Assembly: GCA_001636675.1 (NCBI GenBank)
Contig: AZGY01000001.1
Location: 1,424,097 to 1,488,096 of the forward strand
Reading direction: 5' to 3'
DNA length: 64,000 nucleotides
From: Moelleriella libera RCEF 2490
Lineage: Eukaryota > Ascomycota > Sordariomycetes > Hypocreales > Clavicipitaceae
The notes below the pieces were generated by a model. That model had not been told where the DNA came from and searched no databases. It worked only from the letters and a program-made list of their open reading frames with translations. Both the position numbers and the translations under genes were made by a program. Positions 23,798 to 35,675 of the stretch are shown here, piece by piece. Each line of letters begins with the position of its first letter. Within the stretch, counting starts at the first letter, position 1.

Positions 23798-24872
23798 CGT
23801 CCGTCACTTTCTTGAGCCTACACTTTGTGTCTTTTCCTGCGAAGAGATTAAGAGACGGCGGAATCGGGAAAAGCGCTCAATACGTTGACTCTGCGAACAA
23901 GCGCACATGCAAAACTGTCTTCAGAGAACGACACTATTATAACTGCAGAGGTTATAGCATATAGCTGCTACCTACCACCGTCGATTGGCTTTTCTTGTGT
24001 CATCCGCTTTTGGCGACATTGGCCATCTTCAAGAGCCCCATCTATATGAGCCTTGTGTTCGGGGATGACCGATACTGCGTCAAACTTGTGGATATCGCTA
24101 CAACATTTGTTGGCTATAGATGGAATCTCCGTGACGGTGAGTGAGGCTGCGAGTACGTCATGGGAAGGAAGTCTTCGGGCCAGACCGCTTGAATCGTGAG
24201 TGTTACCATCGGTATTATGCATGGGCGATTAGCGTAGGACCACGCTACCGTCTGAGCCGTGCAACGATACCTTTTTTTTTTTTTTTTGGCCTTTTCATGT
24301 GCCTGTTGTGCGGTATCAAGATGCTTGCAAAACAAGGGATTGCGACTGCGGCTGATCCTTGCAAGCTGCAAGCCTTCCCGCTTCGGATCATATCTGCTCG
24401 CTTGATACAACCACGCCCCGGTCCAACCAAACAATATGCGCATTCTGTGACCCCTTGTTAGATTGCATGGCAGCTGAAAGCTCGCATCTGCAGACAGGGT
24501 TACAATGCCACTAGATAAGGCGGAGACCTGGAAATCGTCCATGAATCGACCCCAAGATACTCCTCCACATATCGACCCGCCGGAAGTGAAGAAGATCTGG
24601 CCCGGGGCCGAAGGAGGATCAGTCAGCCCAGCTGGAGCGTTCTTTCACGTGGAAGGGGAGGAGACCTGCTAGTGATCGACGGTCGTATTGTGATTCAAGA
24701 CCGCCGCGCCGAGGTGCTGAAGTAGCAGACGTTGTCCATCCGGAGTGGACCTTGCAAGGGAGCATCGTCTTCTTGTCACAGTCGCAAGCAGAGAAAATCA
24801 TTGATTCCGCTCACACTGATTTCCTCCCCTCACACAACCTCAAGTTCTATAGTCACAAGAAGCATATCGACA
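23798..24872. promoter_or_regulatory. Bidirectional promoter region of P450 1 and P450 2
   Basis: A 1.07-kb spacer between two head-to-head P450 genes. A T17-type homopolymer lies at about 24272-24288. Short frames on both strands were rejected. Shared control of both P450s is likely but no specific binding site can be named. Confidence 0.5.
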
Positions 24873-26662
24873 ATGTTGCTTCTTCAGGTTATTGCAGCCA
24901 CCCTTTGGCTACTCCCAATTTACTTGTTTTCTTTGAAGAAAAAGAAGCAGGGCTTGCCGACAGTCAGATCATGGCCAAATCTGCTCCCCGAATTCCTAGA
25001 TCGACTGACTTACAACAAAGATGCGAGACGACTCGTCAAGCATGGATATCAAACGGTGATTCGCATCCCTGAGAAGATCAGGAATTGAAGACAGCGATTA
25101 ATATGGAAAGGAAATAGTACAAAGACCGTCCGTTCAGAGTGCTCAAGATGGACATGGACCTGATTGTGGTTCCCTTGAAATATGCATCAGAGTTGCGTGC
25201 CATGACCAGCGACAAGCTTGATCCGCTCACGGCGAGTTTTGACGATAATGCGGGTGCGGTGACGGGCATTCTGCTGGGCAGTGAGCTTCACACCGAGGCT
25301 ATCCAGCGCAAATTGACTCCCAAGCTCCGTAAGATGTCCGCTCGAGTTTTCGCGCAATCAAAGGCTGAATCATTGTAGCGCAAATTCTTCCCATGATGAT
25401 GGACGAGCTGAGCCTCTCCTTCAATCAGCTACTGCCACAGCGCGACGGTGAGTCACGTGGAAAACGACCCAATTGTGTTGAACTGAGCTTCTCAATTGAC
25501 TCCGTGGTTCTCAAGGCGAATGGGTTGCAGTCAGCCCATACGAGCTGGTACTGAAGCTCACGTCTCGTGCAGCGGCACGGCTGTTTGTTGGAGAGCCAAC
25601 TTGCCGCGATGAGGTGTTCCTCGAGATGGTAGCCTCTTTTAGCCGCAATACCTTTGATACCATTTCCACTGCACGCGGTCTCAGTCATATGCTTACGTCG
25701 CTGCTCGGAGGATGGGTTTCTACCGTGAAGGAAGCCCGCGAGCAGCTGCAATACATCCAGCAACTACTCGGCACGCAGGTGGCAAAGAGGAGGGCGTCTG
25801 CAGATGAGAAGGGCGAGGACTTCTTACAGTGGTGCATCGACCTGGCGCGGACTGAGGATGAGTCAAGACCAGAGTCTCTCGCGCATCGCACTCTTGGTAT
25901 ACTCAGCATGGCCGTGGTGCACACGACGGCAATGGCCAGCACCCACATCATGTTTGACATGCTTGCGGACGAAAGTCTGAAAAGCAGCCTGCGTCAGGAG
26001 CAGGAGTCGATTCTCCAAAATGGGTGGACAGACATCTCGCAGCAGAATATGCTGGACATGAAAAAGCTGGATAGTCTAATGAGAGAATCCCAGCGCATCA
26101 ACCCTGTCGGTGAATGTAAGTTGTGGCTCTACTCGAGCGTCGTCCCCCGTGCTTGGCGCTGATTCACACTGGCACAGTCACATTCAGGCGCGTTGTCAAG
26201 AAGCCCATCACCTTGTCAGACGGCTTCGAGCTCAAGCCAGGGCAGCAAATTGGCATTGCAGCCAGGTGCATCAACACCGACGAAGAGTTTCTTCCCGACG
26301 CTGAGAAATTTAGTCCGCTGCGATGGACCAAGCACCAGCAAGCAGCACCGACCCTCTTTACAAACAGCAGCGCTGCCAACTTGCACTTTGGACTCGGGCG
26401 ATACGCCTGTCCAGGACGGTTCCTTGCTTCCGTACGTACTAGGAGATTACACAAGCAATCTGCGAAACTCAGACAGCCAGCTGACCAACCATTTCATCAC
26501 GCCGCATAGTACATGATCAAAGCTATAATGAGCCGCATTCTGCTTGAATACGACTTCAAGCTCCAAAGCACTTTTCCCGCAGGACGGCCCCCAAACATCG
26601 TGGATGGGGACAAGATCCTGCCCAACCGCGACGCTGTTGTTCTGTTACGATCTCGTAAGTAG
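24873..26662 (+). CDS. Cytochrome P450 2 of the indole-diterpene cluster
   Basis: A six-exon P450 of 489 residues: 24873-25055, 25118-25328, 25379-25447, 25516-26115, 26178-26431 and 26510-26662, all in phase. The N-terminal hydrophobic anchor is MLLLQVIAATLWLLPIYLF, followed by a Lys cluster and PTVRSWPNLLPEF. Family marks are the I-helix region (AVVHTTAMASTHIMFD), the ExxR motif RESQR, EFLPDAEKFSPLRW and the haem loop FGLGRYACPGRF (Cys432). The protein is shorter than P450 1 because the N-terminal linker is brief. An early GYQ-TYKDRPFRVLKMD junction matches the same exon boundary in P450 1 and P450 3, so the three genes look like paralogues of one P450 clade. It probably oxidises an indole-diterpene intermediate; the position of oxidation is unknown. 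Confidence 0.9.
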
Positions 26663-28046
26663 CGCCATTGGTATCGAGCCAATGTCAGCATACTAGGGGC
26701 CGCATGGAGCATGCTATTCTCGTCGGACCGCCAAGAACATGTAGCATTAAATTGACATGATTTGCTCCAAAGCTCTGACGGACATGTGCTGCCGGATAGC
26801 TGAAATCTTTTCCAGATTTACGTACCGGAGCATTGTCGTGATATGATTCTCATCAATATTAGCCGCGGAGAAGCCAAGCCGAAAGATTCATGTTAAAAAA
26901 CCACGATCATGAATGCGATCGGGTTACACTTCTTGTGTACATGTGCCAAGGTTTGCTCATTGATATCGTTAGTATCAATTCTATATGAAATCAGCAACTC
27001 TGACTCGCAAGGCGGAACGGGCGACCATCGAAGAACGACGCCCAATGCCCACTGTTGATGTCCATTCCGACGCTTGAATGCGTGATTGAGGTCTGCATGG
27101 TTCGGGATTCTTACCCCTTCAGTCGATAAGAGGAGATTCTGCCTAGATTCCCTTATCCGTCCATAAAGCCCAATACGAAAAAAGAAAAGAAAAAAAAGCC
27201 TGACGATGGTGGGGGGCCGGCTGTCAGATGGTGCTTAGTTGCTGCCTTTGATGTAACCGCAAACATGGCCAGCACCCATGCAAAGTGACATTAGGCAACT
27301 CAAATAAAAAGCGTTGAATGGAATTAGTTCGCACATTCATGCAGGCAGAATCACAAGAAGCACCGGCGCATCACATGTTCGTCGTGAAGTGCATATTTCT
27401 ACTCAACCACACCACCGTGATGGGTGGGTGCAGCGGTGGCACCTGTTCGCGGCGAACTCGTGTTTTGGTTGCTTGCTCACACTTCCAGGGTCTCATCCGG
27501 AAGCTCAAGACTTTGTGCCTCTGCCCGGGGGCGCAAGGGCGGGGGCGCCTGCAGTTGCATTTGCCCCGACCGGCCAAGACAACGAACGGCATTGCTCATG
27601 GAGAAGAAGCGAAGGAAAGGCTGATGCTTGCATGAGCAGGACCCCTGATCGCAGTAAAGCCTACAATATGGTCCACGGCACACATTGAAGTCCGAGACAT
27701 TATGGCGGAAAGGAAGAAGGAAAAAAAAATTAGCTGCGGCATGTTATCTTCCGACAGAGAGCTGAGCCCCCTTTCGCCAAAACTATTGAAGCGGGAGCGG
27801 CATGTTTTCGTGTTGTCGCATATGCGCTTGTACCAGGATGGGCCAAGACGAACCGGATAAAGCATAGGCTGTCTGCAACTCATCGTGTCAGGCCCGCGTC
27901 TTTTGGGCAGCAAACCGCTTTTCCAGAGCAGCACCTACTGCCCTCTTTGTCAGCGAGCGGCGCAACTGAAAGCCAGCAGCGGTCAGCCAACATCAGTCAC
28001 ATACACCAAGAAAACCCAGATCAACAAGGAGACGAAAGGTAGCATC
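26663..28046. promoter_or_regulatory. Spacer and promoter upstream of the DMATS gene
   Basis: A 1.4-kb spacer between two genes on the plus strand, holding the P450 2 3' flank and the DMATS promoter. There is an A-rich run near 27178-27200. No coding frame with a motif was found. Confidence 0.4.
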
Positions 28047-29515
28047 ATGACCGTTCAATCAGTGACCAGAACCGCCACTACGCGGGCAACGGCAGTTGAC
28101 CCTCGGGATATCAAATACTGGACAGACCATGCTGTTCCGTGTCTCAAGTCGCTCATGAACTCTGCTGAAGAGTACACGCCCAAGGAACACGAAGCTCAAG
28201 TTCGGCTCATGAAGGAATATGTCATTCCGAACCTCGGACCTAGGCCTTCAGTGCGGAACTGCCCCTCTCACATCACGCAGAGCACCTCTCCCATACAGAT
28301 GAGCATCAATGCAAGCACAAATGGCGGCAATTGCGTGAGATATTGCTGGGAGATGCTTGGTCCCAAGGGCGGCAGCCCGAGCGATCCACTGGCGATCCAG
28401 GCGACCAAGGACATTATGGCATCTCTCTCCAAAGCATTCGGTTTCTCGACCCGGTGGAGCGACGGCATCATATCGGCCATGGAGCTGTCACAAGCAGAGT
28501 CTCAGCAGCTGGTTGAGATGCTTCCCAAGTGGATGAGAGCACGAGTGCCGGAGGGTGTCGAGCCGGCCCCCATCAAGAGGATCCCCTTCTCTTTCACCGC
28601 TTTCGACTTGAAGGGTTCCACCGTGGGCATGAAGCTGTACATCAATCTCAAAGCCAAAGAGATTATCACGGGCAAGTCTTCGGGTCCCCTTCTCTGGGAC
28701 ACGCTTCGCAAGTTCACACCAGCCTTCAAGCCCGAGGCTCTGGGCATGATTGAGGAGTAAGTTTCTCTCCCCCCCCCCCGGCGCCACAAAGTGACAAGTG
28801 ACAGGAAATGAAGAATAAATCTCGGAACTAATTTCATTGTTATTTGTGCCCGCTGCTCATCAGCTACGTGTCTCGGCTTCCTGCTTCTTCAATCGAGTTG
28901 GTAGGAATTGACTGTGTAGAGGAGTCAAAGTTATCGAGTGCCAGGGTGAAGCTTTACATCAACACCACCGACAACTCGTTCAACACTGTCCGAGACGCCG
29001 TCACGCTTGGCGGAAAAGTCAACGATGACGACACCAAGAAGGGTTTGGAGATTCTACGCAAGATCTGGCACCTCTTGCGGCAGGAGCCAAAGGAAATCGC
29101 CGATGATGACTACGACAAGCCCATCAATGATGCCAGCATGCTCTTCCAAAAGACGTACTTCAGCTTCGAGCTGAGACCGGGCCAGGACTTCCCCACAGTC
29201 AAGACTTACCTGCCCACGTGGAACTACGTGCGCTCCGATGCCGAGACGATCCAGAACTACGAGGAGGTGTTTAGGATCCTCGACCACCCGTGGGGCCAGA
29301 ATGGCAGGTACGGCAAGATTGTTGCCGATGCATTGTGAGTTGCCGAGATGTCCTCTCGAGAACACAAAGGTGCCTGATGACTGATGACGATGGACAGCGG
29401 CCCCATTGACCACGGTCGCGTGAAGCCGCTCCACTGCGACGCCTCCTACATTTATGACAAGAAGAAGGGTGTCTACCAGACACTCTACTACAGCACCCCG
29501 CTCGCGGATGAGTAG
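28047..29515 (+). CDS. DMATS-type aromatic prenyltransferase
   Basis: Encodes 432 residues from three exons: 28047-28756, 28864-29334 and 29398-29515. The start ATG at 28047 follows an A/G-rich leader. The frame shows the typical order of fungal indole prenyltransferases (ABBA/DMATS fold): YWTDHAVPCLKSLM near the N-terminus, then PIQMSINAS and RYCWEMLGP. Strands carrying basic residues for diphosphate follow (KRIPFSFTAFDLKGS, GMKLYINLKAKE, SSARVKLYINT), and a C-terminal TYLPTWNY with the final DASYIYDKKKGVYQTLYYS strand. These enzymes move a dimethylallyl group from DMAPP to an aromatic ring without needing DDxxD. In indole-diterpene clusters such enzymes (PaxD, LtmE, TerF types) prenylate the indole or the terpene end, so the final product is probably prenylated. 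Family assignment is firm; regiochemistry is unknown. Confidence 0.92.
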
Positions 29516-30075
29516 GTTGGTTGCTCCTCCAGTGTTTGACCGTACCGGCAAGGGTGGTGTGGGGCCACACCTTTTTTTTTTCTTTTTTTTTTGTTAAATT
29601 TGTTTTGAGGGCTGGGGTGAAGACCAAAAGACACTACGTCATCACCACAAGTTTCCATAGGTTTCAATGAAATACACTCATTTAGATGACTACACGTTCA
29701 AGACTATAGAGAGCAATCCGGCTGAATGGTAACTATTCTTTGGAACTGATTGCATTGGGACTGTTTGCTTTGCCATGGACCAGAACATCACATTGCATAG
29801 TCAACCAGCCTCGCAGGCTCACAATGACAATAACTCGCGGGCAGTCACTTGACAGAGAATTTGCACATCATGAAACTCACGGATGTCATTTCCTTTCAAT
29901 CCAACTTCATCTTGATGTACTCTAAGGGGAAAAAAATGTGTACGTCCTCAGTCAATGCAAGACATGTTCAATTGGGATATCGAATTAAAGGAAAACTTGG
30001 CCATGTTCGTGCCGCAACGCCCTGCTCGTCTGTATTGCACACAAGACCGGCTCCACGACTGGACACACCGCGCTC
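29516..30075. other. Convergent spacer between the DMATS gene and paxC-like gene
   Basis: A 560-bp spacer with 3' flanks of two converging genes. It contains T runs at about 29572-29592. Nothing coding is visible. Confidence 0.5.
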
Positions 30076-31224
30076 TCACATCTCCGCCTCGACAGACGGT
30101 GGCTGCTTGATCTTCAGGAGCGCAATGATGTCTCGCATCGGCCCACCGCGGTTGCCGCTGCCGTCGAGCGCCTCCAGCTGCTCGTTGGTGGTGCGGATCA
30201 GCGCCCAGATCTTGTCCCGGCAATAGGCAAAGCTGCCGGTGGACTCCATGTAGTCCACGGCATACTGCTTGACCATGATGTCCTCGCTATGCTGCTTGAG
30301 GATGCTGATCAACCGGCGATCTCCGGGCCGCGCTCGGATGCTGTGAATGATGGGATAGGAGAATTTGCCTTCGGAGATGTCCTCGCAGTAACCCTTGTTC
30401 TGGGAGTAGACGTCGCTCTGGAGATTCTGGTAGTCGTCCCTGATCTGGAACAGCATGCCGAGCGTCTCCACCAGCGGCACGAAGTCCTGGGTGCTGGTGC
30501 TCTCGGCCTGCATCAGACGGATCGCCAGTCGGAACAGACCGCCCGTCTTGTTCTGGATCATCTCGGTGTACTCCTCTTCGGTGGGGCAGTACAGGGAGTC
30601 TCGCCAGTGCAGCTCCATCCCCTGCCCGCGATGGAGGTTGATCAGCTCCTCCGTGTAGATGGTGAAGGCGGATGGGTTTGTCAACTTTTCCAGCTCTTGC
30701 TGGGCCACAAAGTACGCTAGGTTGGCCGAGTTGATGGTCTGCGGGATGCCGAATATGCTGTGTGCTACGGGCACACCGCGGCGCAGCTTGGACGAATCCT
30801 GGATATCGTCGATGCTAGGGCCCGTGCCGTCAGTTTCCCAATGCGTTTGAGTTGTTTGAGAGAGTTCAGCAAAGGACACCAACTCACAGTAGAGACGCAT
30901 TGTGCAACAAGTCAATGATGCGCGTAATGACTGCGACTTTGTCATCGGGAACCAACAGGAACTGGTTGAACGCGTTGATCAAACTGCGGCGAATGTCCTT
31001 GCCGGGAGATTCACGCAGATAATCCAGAGGGGCAGTCAGGAACTTTTCTCCAGGAGTTAGCTCGGCCATCATGATCAAGGCTTCTCCTATTTTCTTTTCT
31101 TTTTATCTTGTTTTTTCTGGGGGTAAAATACTTTGTAGTCCACGTCACGGCTCTTGCCGTCAACCTGTGACGCAAAGGGCTCAACTTGAGCAACAACAGA
31201 AGGCTCGGCTAACAGGGTAGGCAT
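30076..31224 (-). CDS. paxC-like: PaxC-type indole-diterpene prenyltransferase
   Basis: Encodes 337 residues from three exons: 31149-31224, 30888-31086 and 30076-30814. The polyprenyl-synthetase fold is plain: APLDYLRESPGKDIRRSLINAFNQ, LLHNASLLIDDIQDSSKLRRG with the first Asp motif (D94-D-I-Q-D98), LHRGQGMELHWRD, KTGGLFRLAIRLM, and FQIRDDYQNL with the second Asp motif (D218 onward). PaxC-type enzymes join GGPP to indole-3-glycerol phosphate to give 3-geranylgeranylindole, the first committed step. The assignment to PaxC rather than a plain GGPP synthase comes from the cluster context and the DDYQN second motif; sequence search should confirm it. The first intron (31087-31148, donor GTGACG) is weak. 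Translation could instead begin at ATG 31072, giving 307 residues. Confidence 0.85.
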
Positions 31225-31798
31225 GATGTCTGGTGAAACTGAATAACAATTGCGTAGATATGGAATACGGAAAGAAAACGACAAGAAATCCATTTTATGG
31301 CCGTCATTTCTATTTCTCCTTTTTACCAATTCTCTCAAAATCTTGCCCAGTACTAGCGCCACCCAACATTTTGCGTACGTCAACTCCACTACCACTTGGT
31401 GGCCAACTTGGAACCGTCTCATGACCTCACTGAAACTCAAATGTTGGAGACCGTGCATGAGAGCTACATATCAACTTTTTTTTTCTCCCTTTTCTTTTCT
31501 TCTCTCCTCTCTTCTGCGAAACATGCATAACCGCGAAAGCAAGTGTCATAATAGCGGTGGGCAAGAGATAATGCGGAAGGACGCAGCAGAACGCACGCAG
31601 ATCGGGATACACATGGCTGCGAGACTAGCACGAGGTCTCCGAAGAGTTTCAGCTGCATTGACGTACCATCAACCTGCGTATTGGAGGACATAACAGTAAG
31701 GGTCTAGTAAGCAAGGATCCGGGCCATGCATAAACCACCCATGTGATAATCGTCTGAGTCGATCCATCTAATCGCAAGCTTTTCCCTCGCGCTATCAA
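31225..31798. promoter_or_regulatory. Promoter spacer of the paxC-like gene
   Basis: A 574-bp spacer between two genes on the minus strand: the paxC-like promoter and the 3' flank of the membrane cyclase. A C/T-rich stretch lies at 31475-31510. No coding frame is supported. Confidence 0.45.
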
Positions 31799-32646
31799 TC
31801 AGTCTGTCTTGACGGCTCTGCTTTCCGCGCGAGATATCCGATAGAGACAGACTCCGTATGCAGAGTCCGTAAGGATGAAAGTCGCCAGACTCCACAGAAC
31901 CAAGGGGCTGTTCAACCAGCTGTATAGTTCTGGCCAATACTTCCATCGAAGAAACGCAAAAGCGACAGTGCAACATGAACCAGCAAATCTGCTCAACCTG
32001 TCGTCGCATGTATCAGTTCTCTTGTGTCTGCATTGGAATACCACCGGCCGTTTCTGGAGAAGGACATGACGGTAGGACCCCGATGAAAAATAATAATAAA
32101 AAGAAAACAAGGGCAAATTAACACTTACCAAAGCGTCCACGAGGTTCCACGAGTGCTGTTCCTCTGCAAGAGCTGACAGACGCCGCCGAAGCTCAACAGC
32201 AATTGGCATATGACGGCGCCCCAGGAGTACGCCAGCCCGGGACCAATCTCCATGGCCAATGCAACATGGCCCGTGAAGCATACCGCAGTTCCTCCGACGA
32301 GAAGGACGCCTGTGTTGTTTGCTACCAAGGGCGAGTGACTCCACTCCGTCTTCGCCGATCGAGCCGCAGTCAGCATGATGAAGACGTTCAATGTGACGCC
32401 CGCAGCAAAGACGCCCAGCTCCACCCTGTTCTTGGACGGATACACCAAGACGTAAACCAGTTCCCAGCCAATATTGTTGCAAAGCGGGATTAGGGCCATG
32501 CTGTACGTCTTTCCCTGTCGAGCATGCCATATCATGAGGACGTAATTGATGACCCAGCCGAGCCCCATCCCGGCCACGAACAGGTCAGCCAGCCACTGTA
32601 CTTCTTGGTACGCCGGGGGTGCCGCGGCATTACTCGATCCGTCCAT
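31799..32646 (-). CDS. paxB-like: PaxB-type membrane-bound terpene cyclase
   Basis: Encodes 238 residues from two exons: 32129-32646 and 31799-31997. The 131-nt intron joins TSWTLW to LSRFAGSCC. The protein is small and polytopic, with about seven membrane helices: WLADLFVAGMGLGWVINYVLM, ALIPLCNNIGWELVYVLVYP, GVFAAGVTLNVFIML, and GLAYSWGAVICQLLLSFGGVCQLLQR with the Arg-rich STRGTSWTLW end. Conserved acidic or polar residues lie in NNIGWELVY and in GHVALAMEIG, matching the residues thought to act in catalysis in Pyr4/PaxB-family cyclases. It would cyclise the epoxidised geranylgeranylindole made by the PaxM-type enzyme, in the ER membrane. Family recognition is strong (SWLNSPLVLWSLA, YWPE). 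The exact ring pattern formed cannot be predicted. Confidence 0.92.
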
Positions 32647-33221
32647 TTCGGTTCTAATGACAAAGGGTAGCCGAGAGAGGAAAGATTCGATTTTATCTTT
32701 TTTTCTTTTTTTTTATTTGGGTCTCAATGGAGGGGAAAGAAAGAATTGTTGTGCAAAGTAGCGTCTGTCCTTCACCACGGAAGGATGCAAGGTTTCTTTT
32801 TATATCCAATGAGCACCGTGGCACCGCGTCGCTAGGCACCGAGGAGAGGGCCCGGCCTTGGTTTTCTACTGCTTTTCAGCTGAGAGGAAGATATTACGAG
32901 ATCCCAGATTGTCGAGCTCGCTTGAACCCGCCTGGTGTGCCATTCGGAGCGCAAAGGGGCGGTAAGATCCTCGGCTTTATCTCAGTATTGGGGGGGGGGA
33001 AGGGGGGGAGCCCACCCTCTCAGACTGATCTCAAGCCGTCGTTGCTTGTATTTTGTATATAGCTGCTGCCTGGTACGCGGACTCACGGTAGAGCGCCAAG
33101 CCAATACTTAGGTCTCTTTTTTCCCAAAAAGACCAAAATAAAAAAAAACAATACCTTTTTGTCAATAAAACTCAATCTCCGCAACAAAAAGAGGAAAAAG
33201 AAAAGGCAATCAATCTACATC
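32647..33221. promoter_or_regulatory. Divergent promoter of the cyclase and isoprenyl-synthase-like genes
   Basis: A 575-bp spacer between head-to-head genes. It holds G-rich runs at about 32991-33009 and a TTTTATATCC element near 32795. Another TATA-like stretch, TGTATATAGC, lies at about 33053. No coding frame is supported. Confidence 0.5.
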
Positions 33222-34355
33222 ATGGCCCAGACCTTGTTGCTTCAAGATGGCTTTGGAGCCGCCAATGCGGTAGTACTTGCGTCGGTGTTTGGCCTCGGAT
33301 ACCTGGCAAATCACCTCTTTGCACGCAGCAGACGACGCGTCATCTCGGTACCACAGCAAGAAGCAGCCGCAGCATCGAGTGCGATTCAACAGTATGGCTA
33401 TGCTAGGAAGCATTTGGAAGGTGTCAGCAGCAAGGAGTCACAGAACCTCCCCGGCTGCCCATACGAATACATCCTTCAGATATACGGGCGCCACCATTTT
33501 GCTCCGTTCGTCAAGATGTTCAAACCGTCGTTGAAGACTGAGGATCCAGACAAGTACGCATTGATACTGGACATCATGGATGCGGTGCACTTCTGTCTCA
33601 TCCTCGTCGACGATATCTGTGACGACAGCTTCAAGCGGAAGAACAAGCCGACCGCTCATCTGTTATATGGATCGGGCGAGACGGCAAACCGAGCTTATTT
33701 CGTCCTGACCCAGGTTATCAATCGCTCCATGCGGGAACAACCTGTCCTGGGAGTGGAGCTGCTCAAAGCCCTGGAGCAGATCCTGGAAGGTCAAGACCTG
33801 TCGCTGGTATGGCGTCGCGACGGCTTGAAAGCCTTCAACTATCATAGTGAAGATCGGATACGCGCCTACAAAAGAATGGCCGGCCTCAAAACGGGCACAT
33901 TGTTTGTTCTGCTGGGCAGGCTGGTCAATGACGGCGGAGATCAACTGGACGATCTGCTGTCCCGATTCGGGTATGTCATCTTTTGTAGTTGGTCACCATT
34001 TCATCAACGATGTGCTAACTAGGTTTCCTTGGATAGATGGTACGCGCAGTTGCAAAACGACTGCAAAAATATCTACTCCAACGAGTATTCCCTCAACAAG
34101 GGTGCCGTGGCTGAGGATCTCCGCAACGGCGAGCTGTCGTATCCCGTTGTCGTTGCCCTCAACGACAAACGAGCCAGTGAGCAAATGAAGAGGGCGTTTG
34201 AGAACCCCACCAGTCTGGACATTGAAAAGGCACTGACGGGCTTGGAGTCGACCAGCGTCAAGAAGGCGTGTCTCGCCGCGCTCAAAGAAGCCGGTGAAGG
34301 CCTGGACAAGCTCGTGGCTGTCTGGGGACGGCGGGAACAAATCAGTGCTGCTTGA
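33222..34355 (+). CDS. Divergent isoprenyl-diphosphate-synthase-like protein (GGPPS place in the cluster)
   Basis: Encodes 355 residues from two exons: 33222-33970 and 34037-34355. ATG 33222 follows an A-rich leader. A hydrophobic segment (ANAVVLASVFGLGYLANHLFA, about residues 14-34) precedes the catalytic domain, so the protein may be membrane anchored. Trans-prenyltransferase marks are present but altered. The first motif is LILVDDICDDS (D130-D-x-x-D134). GQDLSLVWRRDGL stands for the GQG-LYWRD block, and GLKTGTLFVLLGRL for KTGGLF. The second Asp motif is QLQNDCKN (N257-D-C-K-N261) rather than the DDxxD/N of working synthases. The PGK-IR block near the N-terminus of GGPP synthases is missing. 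It sits where paxG would be expected. It may make GGPP in an unusual way, be a second prenyltransferase, or have another activity. Confidence 0.8.
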
Positions 34356-35675
34356 GTCTCGGAGGACTGTCAAGTAACATGGCATTCAGCGAGTTTCTTT
34401 CGCTGTCAATCGGCAACGTTGTCGTAGTATTCACAGACAAAAACTTCTGAAACGTTTCACGATGAAATTCAAACGACTCTGCGTATCAATCAAAGTGGAT
34501 GGACATGATCCCAGCGCAACCGTACCGATGCTTTGGTTCAATTGCTCCAAGACCCCTCGTCTCGCACCTTGACTTTCTTTTGTTTTGAGACTTGACAACG
34601 GATGTAATGTGACATTGCCTGTCTACGCTGCTCCGGTATGTGTGACCAAATGAAAAAAAAAAACCATCTCCAAATGGCATTCCCGTTGCCAGAAGGAGGA
34701 GATGCAATTTCTCGGCATGCACTTGAAAACAAAAGAGAAAGCAAAAACCGATGCTCAGCTGCACCGTTTGCCGATTCGACCGCATTGGAAATGAGAAACG
34801 CGGCTATCTTGCTAGTGTACCGAACCAACCAGTTGCCCCGAGATATAGTCGGCCGCAACTATAGCCGGGATGCTGTCGTGAAGCTTCCAAACACGGCGTT
34901 GCACAGGGGAGTGAAACAAAATTACACGGACACAATGATTGCTCTGACGTATTTGTCTGAACTGATCTCCGCCCGGGCCAGGTGAAGTGCGTTGGAGAGC
35001 CAGGCACACAGTCAGACGAAATTCGTGACCGGAGCTGGCTGGGCTGCAGTCGCATTCTCGCTAGATGGCCGCGCCCCAGGGTATCATCAGTGAAGCGTCG
35101 CGAAAGTCAGGGTCGTCGGTCCGATGTGCTCTGGAAGAAATCTTGAGGGCAACCCCCCCCCCCCCCCCAATAAACGACGTGCAGATACTCTCTCTCACAG
35201 GATCTTCACAGAGTGAGGGGCCGCTCCGCTGTTGCCACTCACTTTGACATGGAAGCCATCATCGTCCTTTTAGCGCCGTGTAAATTGACACGTCGTGCCG
35301 TCCCGCCGATGCGTAAACATGGCATGATTTTCATGTGGAGTCGACATCAATTTAGTGAGATCGACCCAAGGGAGGGTTTACGATCTCATCAATTTTCTCC
35401 CCCATGAGAAACGTCTTCTCCTTCCCCCCTCACCCCCACTCATTCGCATGCGGACATGCGTGTCGATGCAGAATTGCTGCGAGTCTATTCGCGCCGGTAT
35501 TGTCATGTCAGAGTCAGACATTGAGCCGCAGAATTTCCAGCGGTGATGCGCATTGGGGGTTCGGCAAACCCGTCCGAGGCTATGCGCCATTCATTGTATG
35601 CAGTCAGTCACCACTGATTTCTTGTTTTCCCCTTCCCTCCTTCTCTTCGCATTCCAGCTGATGATGCCTGCTGTG
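34356..35675. other. Convergent spacer with a poly-C tract
   Basis: A 1.3-kb spacer between two converging cluster genes. A C16 homopolymer lies at 35153-35168. Open frames of 60-115 codons were examined and show no motif. No gene is supported. Confidence 0.45.
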
